NCBI RefSeq assembly: GCF_000282575.1
Contig: NZ_AKJA01000105.1
Location: 1-64,000, forward strand
Source: Herbaspirillum sp. YR522
Lineage (GTDB): Bacteria; Pseudomonadota; Gammaproteobacteria; Burkholderiales; Burkholderiaceae_D
Length of the DNA stretch: 64,000 nt
Direction: 5' to 3'
Shown here: positions 37,848-47,042 of the stretch, one piece after another
Layout: each line of letters starts with the position of its first letter
Position numbering within the stretch: position 1 is the first letter of the stretch
Made by a program: the position numbers and the translations under genes
Notes under the pieces: generated by a model
The model's input: the letters and a program-made list of their open reading frames with translations, nothing else
Database searches by the model: none
Told to the model about the DNA's origin: nothing

Positions 37848-38565
37848 AGGAAGGATCCTCCTTGTCCAGAATCCGCTTCATCTCTTCAAAGTGGGCGATG
37901 GAGAAGTCGCGGATGCCTTCCCAGTCCCGTGCGGTCTTTTCCGCGACCTCGTCCGACAGCACATTGAGCCGCTGGTGCGTAGCGTAGGCCACGCACAGGA
38001 TCTGGCAGGCGCGCTCCAGGGTGTACATGTCGTCGAACGCCTCGCCGATGCTGCCCGACGTCACCAGTACACCGTGGTTTCCCATCATCAGCCGCGACTT
38101 GCCCTGCAGCAGTGCGACCAGGCGCGCGCCTTCGGCTTCGGTGTCGGCCATGCCGCTGAAATCGCTGTCGACCGCTACGCGGTTGAAGTAGCGTGCGGTG
38201 TTCTGCTCGATCGGCTTGATGGTCGGATCGGCCAGGGTCGAAATCGCCGTGGCGTACACCGGATGCAGGTGCATCGCCACCCGGATATGCGGCGCGCGGC
38301 GATGCAGCTGTCCGTGGATGGCCCAGGCAGTCGGATCGACCTCTCCGCCCGCCAAGCTGCCCGGGTCGTCGGCATCCAGCAGCAGCAGATCGCTGGCGCG
38401 AATGCGCGAGAAGTGCTGCCACTTGCGATTCATCAGGAAGCGCCGGCCATCCTCCGATACCGCCGCGCTGAAATGATTGGCCACGGCTTCGTGCATGCCC
38501 AGCCGCGCAAACAGGCGCAAGCTTGCAGCCAGGTCGATACGTAGTTGGTCTTCATCCATTGTCAT
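37837..38565 (-). CDS. Class II aldolase/adducin-family protein, copy 1
   Basis: A 242-residue zinc-dependent aldolase or decarboxylase of the AraD/FucA fold. Zinc ligands appear as HLHPVYATA (two histidines) near residue 98 and the later histidine in GNHGVLVTS near 160. Related enzymes cleave sugar phosphates, 4-hydroxy-2-oxo acids or decarboxylate small hydroxy acids. A second, differing copy lies in block C. The ATG at 38565 (or two codons later) is preceded by GGTGAGATG; no strong ribosome site decides between them. Confidence 0.82.
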   Translation of the reverse strand: MTMDEDQLRIDLAASLRLFARLGMHEAVANHFSAAVSEDGRRFLMNRKWQHFSRIRASDLLLLDADDPGSLAGGEVDPTAWAIHGQLHRRAPHIRVAMHLHPVYATAISTLADPTIKPIEQNTARYFNRVAVDSDFSGMADTEAEGARLVALLQGKSRLMMGNHGVLVTSGSIGEAFDDMYTLERACQILCVAYATHQRLNVLSDEVAEKTARDWEGIRDFSIAHFEEMKRILDKEDPSYAD

Positions 38566-38623
38566 CTCACCTTATGTCTTGTGGGGCGCCGGCGTTGCGG
38601 CGCGCGAACATTCATGCACTCGA

Positions 38624-40423
38624 TCAGGCGGCCCTGGCGCGCGGCCGAACCAGCTGTAGCGCGGCGAACAGCACGATCACCACCGCCGTCACCACGGTCG
38701 ATGCCGCCGCCAGCGTCGGGCTGACCTGCAGCAGGATGTCGTCCCACAGCTGCTTGGGCAGGGTGGATTTGATACCGCCCCCCATGAACAGCGCGATCGT
38801 CAGTTCTTCGAACGAGGTCAGGAAGCCGATCACGAACGCCGCCGCCAGGCCGTTGCGGATCGACGGCAGCGTGATGCGCATCAGCACCTGGAAGCGGTTG
38901 GCGCCGAGCGTGGCCGCCGCGTTGTCCAGCGCCCAGTCGTGGCCGCGGAAAGTGGTCAGCAGGATCACGAATACCATTGGCATAGAGATCACGATATGAC
39001 CCAACGCGATGCCGGTGTTGGTCGCCACCAGCGACACCTGCGCTGCCAGGTAGAACAGCGCCATGGCGATCACGATGGACGGCACGATCATCGGCAGCAG
39101 GAACAGCAGGAATACGCCACCGGCGGCGCGGCTGCGTGAGCGCGCCATGCCGAGCGCGGCCAGCGTACCGAGGAAGCAGGTCGCGCAGGCCACCACGAAA
39201 CCGATGCCGAAGGAGCGCACCGTGGCGTTGATCCACAGCGGCGACTCCAGGTAGGCCTCATACCACTTCAAGCTGAAGCCTTGCGGCGGAAAGGACAGGA
39301 ACTGGCCGCTGGTGAAGGACATCGGCACGATCGCCAGGATAGGCACCAGTAGCACGGCGATCACCAGGCAGGCGTAGATGGGCAGCAGTCCGGGTTTCAG
39401 GATGCGTGCCAGCGAGCGGTCGTAGGCGCTCACCGGCGCGGCGGCCAGCGTCGCCACCGCGTTGACGATGCCCAGGCCGATCTTGCGTAGCAGGCGATGG
39501 CGATAGCCGGACTGCCTGTCCTCGCTGCCGGCCAGCGAGGACAGGCCGAAGATCAGGTCATAGATCACGCAGCTCAGCAGCGCGGTCACCACGAGCACCA
39601 CCGCCAAGGCGCTGCCCAGCTGCCAGTTTTGCAATTCGTTGATTTGCATGATGATCAGTTGGCCCAGCATCATTTCGCGCGGGCTGCCCAGCAGCGACGG
39701 CGTGATGAAGAAACCCAGCGCACTGATGAATACCAGCAGGCCGCCGGCGGCCACGCCGCGCATCGACTGCGTGAAGAAAATGCGCCAGAACACGTGGGCC
39801 CGGTCGGCGCCCAACGTGGACGCGGCCATGGTCAGGCGGCGATCGATCTGGTTCATCACCGGCAGCATGGTCACTACCGCCAGCGGCAGCAGGGTGTGCG
39901 ACATGGCGAACACCACTACACCACGGTTGAACAGCAGGTTGGCGACATCGATGCCGATGGCGCGCAAGGCTTGCTCCACTATACCGTCACGCCCGAGCAG
40001 GATGAGCCACGAGAAGTTCTTCACCAGCGCGCTGCTCCAGAACGACAGCAGTACGAATAGCGACAGGATCTGCTGCGCCTTCTTCGACAGGCTGGACAGC
40101 CAGTAGGCGACCGGGTAGCCGAGCACCAGGCAGATCGCGGTGGTCTGGATGGCGATGGCGAAGGTATTGAGCAGCACGCGCTGGTAGACGCTGGGGCCGA
40201 AGAATCGGGCAAACGCTGCAAAGGTGAATTCGCCCTGGCTGTTCATGATGCTCAACAACAAGATCTTGAGCGAGGGGAACAGCAGGAACACCAGCAGGAA
40301 CAAGCCTCCCGGCAAGGCCAGCCACAACGGACCGGGACGCCAGGAACCGGTCGCGCGGACCGGCGGCCGGGCGGCTTCGGCGGACAGGCTCACGCCTTGC
40401 CCCAATGGTTGGACGATGGACAC
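38624..40423 (-). CDS. Fused double permease of a Pot-type ABC importer (PotB-PotC fusion)
   Basis: A 599-residue membrane protein holding two complete permease domains in one chain. Residues 1-290 resemble PotB, with the EAA-like loop AASTLGADRAHVFWRIFF. After a linker (about 290-340), the rest resembles PotC, with AAATLGANRFQVLMRITLPS. Normal Pot systems use two separate genes, as block C does (50724-52408). The fusion should form a pseudo-heterodimer with one ATPase dimer. Partners are the ATPase at 42985 and the binding protein at 41847. The substrate is unknown; this importer class also takes iron, thiamine, phosphonates and opines. Confidence 0.85.
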   Translation of the reverse strand: MSIVQPLGQGVSLSAEAARPPVRATGSWRPGPLWLALPGGLFLLVFLLFPSLKILLLSIMNSQGEFTFAAFARFFGPSVYQRVLLNTFAIAIQTTAICLVLGYPVAYWLSSLSKKAQQILSLFVLLSFWSSALVKNFSWLILLGRDGIVEQALRAIGIDVANLLFNRGVVVFAMSHTLLPLAVVTMLPVMNQIDRRLTMAASTLGADRAHVFWRIFFTQSMRGVAAGGLLVFISALGFFITPSLLGSPREMMLGQLIIMQINELQNWQLGSALAVVLVVTALLSCVIYDLIFGLSSLAGSEDRQSGYRHRLLRKIGLGIVNAVATLAAAPVSAYDRSLARILKPGLLPIYACLVIAVLLVPILAIVPMSFTSGQFLSFPPQGFSLKWYEAYLESPLWINATVRSFGIGFVVACATCFLGTLAALGMARSRSRAAGGVFLLFLLPMIVPSIVIAMALFYLAAQVSLVATNTGIALGHIVISMPMVFVILLTTFRGHDWALDNAAATLGANRFQVLMRITLPSIRNGLAAAFVIGFLTSFEELTIALFMGGGIKSTLPKQLWDDILLQVSPTLAAASTVVTAVVIVLFAALQLVRPRARAA

Positions 40424-40432
40424 GGCGCCCCC

Positions 40433-41782
40433 TTATTCGGTAGCGGCAACGGCGTGCCGGTTGAGCGGTCGCTCCAGGCCCAGGTGTTCGCGCAGGGTGG
40501 TGCCGGTATAGCGGTCGCGATAGACGCCACGACGCTGCAGCTCCGGCACTACCTTGTCGACGAAGTCATCGATGTCGTCGGGCAGCAGGTGGCAGCTGAG
40601 CATGAAGCCGTCCGCCGCACCGCTTTCGATCCACTCCATCATGTGGTCGGTGATCTGGGCCGGCGTGCCGCACACCGTCACCTTGCCGCGTTCGTAGCTG
40701 GAATACAGCTGGCGCAAGGTCAGCTTCTGCTCGCGGATCATGCCGGCGATCTGGTTGAAGTAGGCCTGGTGGAAGTTCGCCCTGGCCGGGATCATCTCCA
40801 CCGGCACCGGCTCATCCAGCGGCAACCCGGTCAGGTCGGCTTCGAGGTCTGCTCCCAACCGCATGCGGCCGACGTCGGGGTGCATCATGCGTTGCAGTTC
40901 CTGGTACTTGTCCTGGGCTTCGGCCTGGCTTTCGCCGACCACCACGGACAGCCCGGCGAGGATCTTGAGCGCATCCTCGCTGCGGCCGAACTGCGACAGG
41001 CGGCCCTTCAGGTCCTTGTAGAACTTCTGGCCCTGCGCCAGGGTGGGATCGGAAGCGAAGACCACTTCGGCGGTCTCCGCCGCGAACTGCTTGCCGACCT
41101 CGGACGAACCAGCCTGGATGATCACCGGCCGGCCCTGCGGCGTGCGACGGATATTGAGCCCGCCGTAGACCTTGAAATACTTGCCGTCATGGTCGGTGAT
41201 GTGGAATTTCTCCGGATCGAAGTTGATGCACCGCGCCTTGTCGAGCACGAAGGCATCGTCTTCCCAGGTATCCCACAGGCTCTCCACCACCTTGTAGAAC
41301 TCGCGCGCACGCACGTAGCGGTCGTCGTGCGGTGGCAGCTTGTCGAGGCCGTAGTTGCGCGCGGCATAGTCGTTGGCCGAGGTAACCACGTTCCAGCCGG
41401 CGCGACCGGCGCAGAGATGGTCCAGCGAGGCGAACAGGCGCGCGATGTTGTAGGGCTCGTAGAAGCTGGTGGAAGCCGTAGCCCCCAGGCCGATGTGCTG
41501 CGTCGAGCCGGCCAGGGCGGACAACAGGGTCAACGGTTCGAAACGGTTCATGTACTCCGGATTGCGGCAATGGATGTTCAGCTGTTCGGTGCGCGCCGCC
41601 GGCGTATCGGCGAGGAAGAACAAGTCGAACAGGCCGCGCTCGGCGGTCGACGCCATCTGGCGCCAATAGCCGATATTGGTGGCCGCGTCACGCGGCGCGT
41701 CCGACTTCAGCCACGACGCCGGATGCGCGCCGGTGGGATGGGCCAACAACCCGAGGTGGATCTGTTTCTTGCTCATGAACAT
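40433..41782 (-). CDS. LLM-class flavin monooxygenase, NtaA/SnaA/DszA family
   Basis: A 449-residue FMNH2-dependent monooxygenase of the bacterial luciferase-like superfamily, in the NtaA (nitrilotriacetate), EmoA (EDTA), SnaA and DszA group. Typical features are the start KQIHLGLLAHPTGAHPASW, the NVVTSANDYAARNYG region near 125, and RPVIIQAGSSEVGKQFAAE near 220. NtaA-type enzymes cleave C-N bonds of aminopolycarboxylates with release of glyoxylate; DszA and SnaA act on quite different substrates, so the assignment stops at family level. A flavin reductase in the same operon supplies FMNH2. Confidence 0.86.
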   Translation of the reverse strand: MFMSKKQIHLGLLAHPTGAHPASWLKSDAPRDAATNIGYWRQMASTAERGLFDLFFLADTPAARTEQLNIHCRNPEYMNRFEPLTLLSALAGSTQHIGLGATASTSFYEPYNIARLFASLDHLCAGRAGWNVVTSANDYAARNYGLDKLPPHDDRYVRAREFYKVVESLWDTWEDDAFVLDKARCINFDPEKFHITDHDGKYFKVYGGLNIRRTPQGRPVIIQAGSSEVGKQFAAETAEVVFASDPTLAQGQKFYKDLKGRLSQFGRSEDALKILAGLSVVVGESQAEAQDKYQELQRMMHPDVGRMRLGADLEADLTGLPLDEPVPVEMIPARANFHQAYFNQIAGMIREQKLTLRQLYSSYERGKVTVCGTPAQITDHMMEWIESGAADGFMLSCHLLPDDIDDFVDKVVPELQRRGVYRDRYTGTTLREHLGLERPLNRHAVAATE

Positions 41783-41846
41783 GCTCCGATAACCGTCTTA
41801 CCCTGTCCGCCCGGCCTTGCCGGGCCTTCTTGTCGTGTCGGCCCGA

Positions 41847-42917
41847 TCAGGCCTGCAGCAGCCATTCCTGGAAGCGCTCGTTGGCCTTGTCATAGTTCTT
41901 TCCCCACCAGGCGTTGTCGCGCCGGCGCAGGCCTTCGAAGTTCTTGGGATAGGTCGTCAGCAGCTCGGCGCGCGACTTCTCGATCAGCTTGAGCGACTCG
42001 GTATTGGTGGGACCGTTGCCGGTCAGCGAGCCGTACTCGGCCAGGCGGTCGGCGCGCATGCAGAAGCGCACGAACTGCTGGGCCTGCTTGAGCTTCTTGG
42101 TGCCGGCCACGATCGACCAGCCGTCGGCGTTGTAGGTGCCCTGCCAGACGATCCTGGCCGGTGCGCCGGCGGCGATGGCGGCCATGGCGCGCGAGTTCCA
42201 GGTGTCGCAGAGATCGACTTCGCCGCTCTGGATCAGCTGGGTATTCTGCGCGCCGTTGGACCACCACACGGCGACCGACTTGCGGATCTTGTCCAGCGAG
42301 CGCAGCGCGCGGTCGATGTCCAGCGGATACATGTCCTGGGCCGACACGCCGTCGGCCAGCAGCGCCATTTCCAGGGTACCGATGGGCGCACGGTACATGC
42401 CGCGGCGCCCCGGGAAGCGGCCGGTGTCCCAGAAATCGCGCCAGCTGGCGGGGCCGCCCTTGGGGAAGCGGTCGGTGCGGTAGGCCATTACCACGCCATA
42501 GACGGAAAAGCCGAACCAGTTCGGCGTCAGCATGCCGGGCAGGATGTTCCTGTCGTCGCCCGGCGCCACGTCCAGCGGCGCCAGGTAGTTCTTGCCGCTG
42601 GTCAGGCGCAGCACGTTGTCGGGCGTCACCATCGCCACGTCCCAGATACCCGAGCCGGAATCGACCACCAGCTTGAACTGCGTGGTCGGGTCCGATTCAT
42701 GGGCCACGTTGATGACGCGGATGCCGGTTTCCTTCTCGAACGGATCGTAGAAGGCCTTGCGCATGGCAGGGCCCAGCGAGCCGCCGTTGTCGGCGACGGT
42801 CAACGCCTCGGCGGCGCAAGCGCGCGGGATCCACAGCATCGGCGCGGCGGCCGCCGCGCCCGTGGCGGCGACGGTCTTGATAAATTCGCGACGGCTATCC
42901 AAATTCTTATTCATCAT
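41847..42917 (-). CDS. Pot-type ABC substrate-binding protein with Tat signal
   Basis: A 356-residue periplasmic binding protein of the PotD/AfuA group. The N-terminus has a twin-arginine signal (DSRREFIK, hydrophobic stretch, ACAAEA), so it is probably exported folded. Family-like segments include WDVAMVTPDNVLRL and the tryptophan-rich C-terminus. It lies between the ATPase and monooxygenase genes of block B. Two ATG codons start the frame; either is possible. Confidence 0.83.
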   Translation of the reverse strand: MMNKNLDSRREFIKTVAATGAAAAAPMLWIPRACAAEALTVADNGGSLGPAMRKAFYDPFEKETGIRVINVAHESDPTTQFKLVVDSGSGIWDVAMVTPDNVLRLTSGKNYLAPLDVAPGDDRNILPGMLTPNWFGFSVYGVVMAYRTDRFPKGGPASWRDFWDTGRFPGRRGMYRAPIGTLEMALLADGVSAQDMYPLDIDRALRSLDKIRKSVAVWWSNGAQNTQLIQSGEVDLCDTWNSRAMAAIAAGAPARIVWQGTYNADGWSIVAGTKKLKQAQQFVRFCMRADRLAEYGSLTGNGPTNTESLKLIEKSRAELLTTYPKNFEGLRRRDNAWWGKNYDKANERFQEWLLQA

Positions 42918-42984
42918 TTCAGGTCCCAGTGGTTTGAACGAGCAGGATGGATTAATGAACTACCTCGATGTACGGCAACGGCAT

Positions 42985-44085
42985 TTACTTCTCGAGCAGA
43001 CGCGCGTTTTCGACGCTCCAGCGCAGGCAAACGCTGTCCCCGACCTGATAGCTGCGGCTGCGGGCAGCCTGGCGCGCGGTCATGACGGTCCCGCTGGCGA
43101 GCCTGATGAGCAGGCGGGTTTCCGAACCGGCGTAGATCTGTTCGACCACGTCGCCGCGAACATAACCGCCGTCGCCGACGATCTCGATGTACTCCGGGCG
43201 GATGCTCAGGGTGGCCTCCAGCTGGCCGGCGCGCATGCAGTCGGCAGGCCACAGCGGAATGTTGCCGTCGGCAGACGCCAGCCAGCCTTGCGGCATCACG
43301 CGGCCCTCGATCTTGTTGGACACGCCGATGAAGTCGGCCACGAAGATGCTCTTCGGATGCTCATAGATTTCCGATGGCGTGCCGATCTGTTCGATGCGCC
43401 CGCCGTTCATCAGGCAGACGCGGTCCGACAGCGCCAGCGCTTCGTCCTGGTCGTGCGTCACGAAGATGATGGTGGATCCGGTTTCGCGATGGATACGCTT
43501 GATCTCGACCTGCATGCTCTCGCGCAGCTTGCGGTCCAGCGCCGACAGCGACTCGTCCATCAGCACCAGCGAGGGCTGGTAGACCAGGCAGCGCGCCAGC
43601 GCCACGCGCTGCTGCTGGCCACCGGACAGTTCGCACGGAAAGCGTTCGGCGAAGCTGCCGAGGCCAACCATCTCCAGCGCGCGCAGTGCCTTGGCGCGGA
43701 TCGCGGTGCCGTCGACGCGGCGCATCTGCAGCGGAAAGGCGATGTTCTCGAACACCGTCAAGTGCGGGAACAGTGCATAGTTCTGGAACACCACGCCGAC
43801 ATCGCGTTGATGGGCCGGCGCATGCGTCTTGTTCACGCCGTCGATGAACAGCTCGCCGGCACTGGGCTGCGCCAGGCCGCTGATGATCTGTAGCAGCGTG
43901 GTCTTGCCGGAGCCGGACGGCCCCAGCAGGGTCAACAGTTCGCCGGCACGTACTTCGAGGTCGATCGGATGCAGCGCGGTCGTGGCGCCATAACGTTTCG
44001 ACAGGCCTGCGGCAGACATCTTGATCGGGCGAAACGTCGCGGCCGACGTCACCTCGTTCTCCATCGCAAAGGCTATCTTAGCCAT
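42985..44085 (-). CDS. Pot-type ABC importer ATP-binding protein
   Basis: A 366-residue ATPase of the PotA/FbpC group. Walker A is GPSGSGKTTLL near residue 55, the signature LSGGQQQRVALARCL near 150, Walker B SLVLMDESLSALD with an unusual Ser-Leu-Ser after the catalytic Glu, the switch His in FVTHDQDEA, and a C-terminal TOBE domain (LSIRPEYIEIV). The ATG at 44083-44085 follows GGGGAG by eight bases; a GTG three codons earlier lacks that spacing. It is the first gene of the block B operon, downstream of a palindromic operator at 44200-44218. Confidence 0.87.
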   Translation of the reverse strand: MAKIAFAMENEVTSAATFRPIKMSAAGLSKRYGATTALHPIDLEVRAGELLTLLGPSGSGKTTLLQIISGLAQPSAGELFIDGVNKTHAPAHQRDVGVVFQNYALFPHLTVFENIAFPLQMRRVDGTAIRAKALRALEMVGLGSFAERFPCELSGGQQQRVALARCLVYQPSLVLMDESLSALDRKLRESMQVEIKRIHRETGSTIIFVTHDQDEALALSDRVCLMNGGRIEQIGTPSEIYEHPKSIFVADFIGVSNKIEGRVMPQGWLASADGNIPLWPADCMRAGQLEATLSIRPEYIEIVGDGGYVRGDVVEQIYAGSETRLLIRLASGTVMTARQAARSRSYQVGDSVCLRWSVENARLLEK

Positions 44086-44199
44086 GACAGACACTCCCCT
44101 TGATCGATTGAAGCTTGCGGATCCACGTATTGATCGCCAGGCCTTGCACGACGATCGATGATTGAATTTACCATCGCCGAATTAAAGCAAAAAAATAAT

Positions 44200-44218
44200 T
44201 TATGCATGCATTGCATAA
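44200..44218. promoter_or_regulatory. Palindromic operator before block B (site a)
   Basis: TTATGCA-TGCAT-TGCATAA: 7-bp perfect arms with a 5-base centre, 115 bp upstream of the first block B gene. The outer half (TGCATAACA) resembles the half-sites at 47868-47880 and 56311-56323. It is probably bound by the FCD/GntR regulator encoded at 47043-47789. Confidence 0.5.
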
Positions 44219-44430
44219 CAAATAGCTATGCAGAACGCCGTCTTGCCGCCATCGTTTCCCGACTGCACGGCGAAGAAGCCATAAAGCGCCTCTTGCCGCA
44301 TTTTTCCGGAAGAAAATGGGCCTTATGAGTGCACGAGAAACACCGGCGCACGCATCGCGTGCATGCCGGCACTTCTTGGGTGCGCACGCGTTTCGTGAAA
44401 AAATTTTCTTGCGACAGGGTATCTAGCGGC

Positions 44431-44449
44431 AAAAACATCGCGCCGATGT
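44431..44449 (-). terminator. Terminator-like hairpin after the amidase gene
   Basis: On the minus strand ACATCG-GCG-CGATGT is followed by a T run. The stem is short (6 bp), but position and T tract suit an intrinsic terminator for the gntR/binding-protein/amidase transcript. Confidence 0.5.
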
Positions 44450-44537
44450 CGCCCTTCTACCACTGGCCAGGTAACCGGGTACGCGCGACGGCACACAAGG
44501 GCATCTGCCCTGGCCGGCAAGCGTGCGCAAGGTGCCA

Positions 44538-45917
44538 TCAGTTGCTCCCGATGGCGGCCGCCACGCGCAAGCCGAGTGTCAGCAATGCCTGGTCTTGGCC
44601 GCACGGCAAGGCCAGCTGCAGGCCGGTCGGCAAGGTGTCGCCATCACTCGAGATCGGCAGCGACAAGGCCGTGAGATCGAGGAAGCTGCCGAGCATGGTC
44701 AAACGCAAGGTGGCCAGGTTGGTGTCGGCAAACGCCTCCGGGGACGACTCGACCTGCGCCAGCAGCGGCGCCTCATGTGCGACGCTGGGCATGACCAGCG
44801 CGGCGCCGGCCAGCTCATCCTTGAGCGCCGCCATCAGTTGCCAGCGCTGCGCCATCAGCTCGGCGTGCCGCTCCGGCGGGAAACCGTTCGCAGCTTGCAG
44901 TCGGGTACGCACACGCGCGTCGATACGCGCAGCATCGGAGGTCTGCAACAAGTTGCGATAGCGCTCCAGCGCCTCAAGCGCGCCGAGCCAGCCGCGGGTG
45001 GCGATCAATTCGAAGGTGCTGGAGACGGCTTGCAGCGGACGTGCATCGACGATGGCGCCTGCGCGCTGCAACGCATCGAGCGCACGCTCGGTATTACGCC
45101 GCACGCCGGGCGTGACCCGTGCGTCGTCCAGCACATCGCGCGGCGCACGGATGCGGATGCCCTCCAATGCGCCATCACCCGGTGCAACAGCCAGCACATC
45201 TACCGGCGACATGCCGCGCAGCACCGGGTCCAGCGCCAGGCAGTCCGCCACGTCCCGGGCGATCGGGCCCAGGCAATCCAACGTTTCCGACAGGCCGGTG
45301 ACGCCACCGAAGGCGTAGCGCGCCGACGAGCTCTTGAAGCCGACCACGCCGTTGAGCGCGGCCGGCACCCGGATCGATCCGGCCGTGTCGGTGCCCATGG
45401 CCAGCGGCACGATGCCCAGGGCCACGGCCAAGGCCGATCCGGACGATGATCCACCCGGTACGCGTGCCGCTCCCGGATGGAGGGTGTTGACCGGCGTGCC
45501 GTAATGGGCATTGATGCCAAGTCCGGAGAAGGCGAACTCGCTGAGATTGGTCTTGCCAATGCAGACCAGGCCAGCGCGCGCGGCGCGCGCCACCAGTTGC
45601 GCATCGGCGAAGGCCGGCGGCGCATTGCGCCACAGGGCCGAGCCGGCGGTGGTCGGCGTGCCCTGCGCGTCGAACAGGTCCTTCCAGGCGATCGGCACAC
45701 CGTCGAGTGGTCCGCGCGGCGATCCGGCGCGCCAACGCTCAGTGGCGGCGGCAGCCTCTGCCACGGCGCGTTGCGCCGTCAGGGTAATGAACACGGAAGG
45801 CGCATTGGCGGCGCGCGCCAGCGCGCATTGCGCCGCTTCGGTCGGGGTCATCCGCCCTTGAGCGAACAGGCGTCCCAGCGCCAGCGCGGAGCTGGCACCA
45901 TAAAGAGAGTCATTCAT
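44538..45917 (-). CDS. Amidase-signature family hydrolase
   Basis: A 459-residue amidase of the GatA/AtzF signature family. The Ser-cisSer-Lys triad is visible: Lys in IAWKDLFDAQG near residue 80, the glycine/serine-rich VPGGSSSGSALAVALG with the cis-serine near 155, and the nucleophile region GTDTAGSIRVPAAL near 180. The family hydrolyses amides, carbamates and urea derivatives (for example allophanate). It is downstream of a Pot-type binding protein and gntR, suggesting release of ammonia or an acid from an amide intermediate. True GatA is unlikely in this catabolic setting. Confidence 0.85.
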   Translation of the reverse strand: MNDSLYGASSALALGRLFAQGRMTPTEAAQCALARAANAPSVFITLTAQRAVAEAAAATERWRAGSPRGPLDGVPIAWKDLFDAQGTPTTAGSALWRNAPPAFADAQLVARAARAGLVCIGKTNLSEFAFSGLGINAHYGTPVNTLHPGAARVPGGSSSGSALAVALGIVPLAMGTDTAGSIRVPAALNGVVGFKSSSARYAFGGVTGLSETLDCLGPIARDVADCLALDPVLRGMSPVDVLAVAPGDGALEGIRIRAPRDVLDDARVTPGVRRNTERALDALQRAGAIVDARPLQAVSSTFELIATRGWLGALEALERYRNLLQTSDAARIDARVRTRLQAANGFPPERHAELMAQRWQLMAALKDELAGAALVMPSVAHEAPLLAQVESSPEAFADTNLATLRLTMLGSFLDLTALSLPISSDGDTLPTGLQLALPCGQDQALLTLGLRVAAAIGSN

Positions 45918-45981
45918 GGAGTCGAAGGAAAAAGGGCCTGCCCCTTGACGGTGGCAGGCCCGGGTTCATGGCGTCATGCCA

Positions 45982-47004
45982 TTACTTGACGATGTCGCGG
46001 TTGAAACGCTCGGTCCAGGCGGCGATGTGCTGGTTGACGAATTCTTCACTGGGAATGAACGCGTCTTCCGGCTTGGGCAGCATCGGCGCCAGATAGTCGG
46101 AAGGCTTGGCGTTCTTGTTGACCGGGCTCATGTTGAGGTTGCCGGCCAGCGCCTGGTTGGCTTCGCGCTCCAGCAGGAAGTTGATGTACTGCGCCGCCAG
46201 GTCTTCCTTGCCGGAGCGCACGATGGTCGCCACATCGAAGTTCATGATGGCCGGCTTCGGGCTCACCACCGCGACCGGACGACCGGCATCGGCCATGCGC
46301 TTGGCCTGCGACGGCGGGCCGACCAGCACCGAGACTTCACCCTGCGCCAGCGCCTGGCGGGCCTGGGTATCGGTACCGTAGAACATCACCACGTTGGGCT
46401 TGAGCTTGCCCAGCATCTCGAAGCCCTTGTCGGCATCGGTGGCGCTGCCGCCGCCGCTCATCGCCGCGATCATCAGGGCACGGCCCTGGTAGACGCCCAT
46501 CGCCGGCACCGCCAGCTTGCCGGCAAAGCGCGGCTGCCACAGGTCGGACCAGGTCTTGATCGGCTGCTGCACGAGGTCGGTGCGATAGATGATCGACACC
46601 GGATAGCCATAGATGCCCACGTACCTGTCGGTGGCGGTACCCTTGGCCAGCTCGCCCAGGTTGCTCATCCTGGCCGCCGGCAGCGGCGCGAACAGCGCAT
46701 CGTCGGTCACCGCGCGTTCGGCCACCGAAGCGGTGGTGAACCACACGTCGATGGTGGGCTTGGCCTTCATGGTCTGCAACTTCACCAGCCCCTCGCCCGA
46801 ACTGGCCTGGGTCACCAGGTTGACCTTGATGCCGGTCTTCTTGGTGAAATCGGCGCTGGACTGCTGCAGCGCGGTTTGCCAGGTGGAGCCCCACATCATC
46901 ACGTTGATGGACTTTTCCTGCGCCTGCGCGGGCGCGGAAATGACGAGGCCGAGGGCGGCGGCCGCAAAGGCGGAGCGAAGCAAGCGAAAAGTTGGATTTG
47001 TCAT
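45982..47004 (-). CDS. Pot-type ABC substrate-binding protein of block C
   Basis: A 340-residue periplasmic binding protein with a Sec signal peptide (hydrophobic AAAALGLVISAPAQA, cleavage near residue 28). PotD-like segments are IDVWFTTASVAERA and IYGYPVSIIYRTDL. It is separated from its presumed permease and ATPase genes (50724-53522) by gntR, aldolase, GST and other genes, an unusual layout for one importer. It starts 39 bases after the gntR stop, so the two are probably cotranscribed. Confidence 0.84.
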   Translation of the reverse strand: MTNPTFRLLRSAFAAAALGLVISAPAQAQEKSINVMMWGSTWQTALQQSSADFTKKTGIKVNLVTQASSGEGLVKLQTMKAKPTIDVWFTTASVAERAVTDDALFAPLPAARMSNLGELAKGTATDRYVGIYGYPVSIIYRTDLVQQPIKTWSDLWQPRFAGKLAVPAMGVYQGRALMIAAMSGGGSATDADKGFEMLGKLKPNVVMFYGTDTQARQALAQGEVSVLVGPPSQAKRMADAGRPVAVVSPKPAIMNFDVATIVRSGKEDLAAQYINFLLEREANQALAGNLNMSPVNKNAKPSDYLAPMLPKPEDAFIPSEEFVNQHIAAWTERFNRDIVK

Positions 47005-47042
47005 GGCTGTGGAGGTGGCAGATGGTGGGCCGGTAAATCAGA

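Larger units (their letters stand above)
44086..44537. promoter_or_regulatory. Regulatory gap before block B
   Basis: These 450 bases separate the amidase stop from the block B ATPase gene. The half near the ATPase gene is AT-rich and carries the palindromic operator; the half near the amidase carries a terminator-like hairpin. I see no convincing gene; a 70-residue minus-strand frame (44226-44438) looks random. Confidence 0.5.

Noticed and set aside
44226..44438. A 70-codon minus-strand frame in the gap before block B
   Set aside because: Cys/Arg-rich random-looking composition, no ribosome site, and it overlaps the proposed terminator end.
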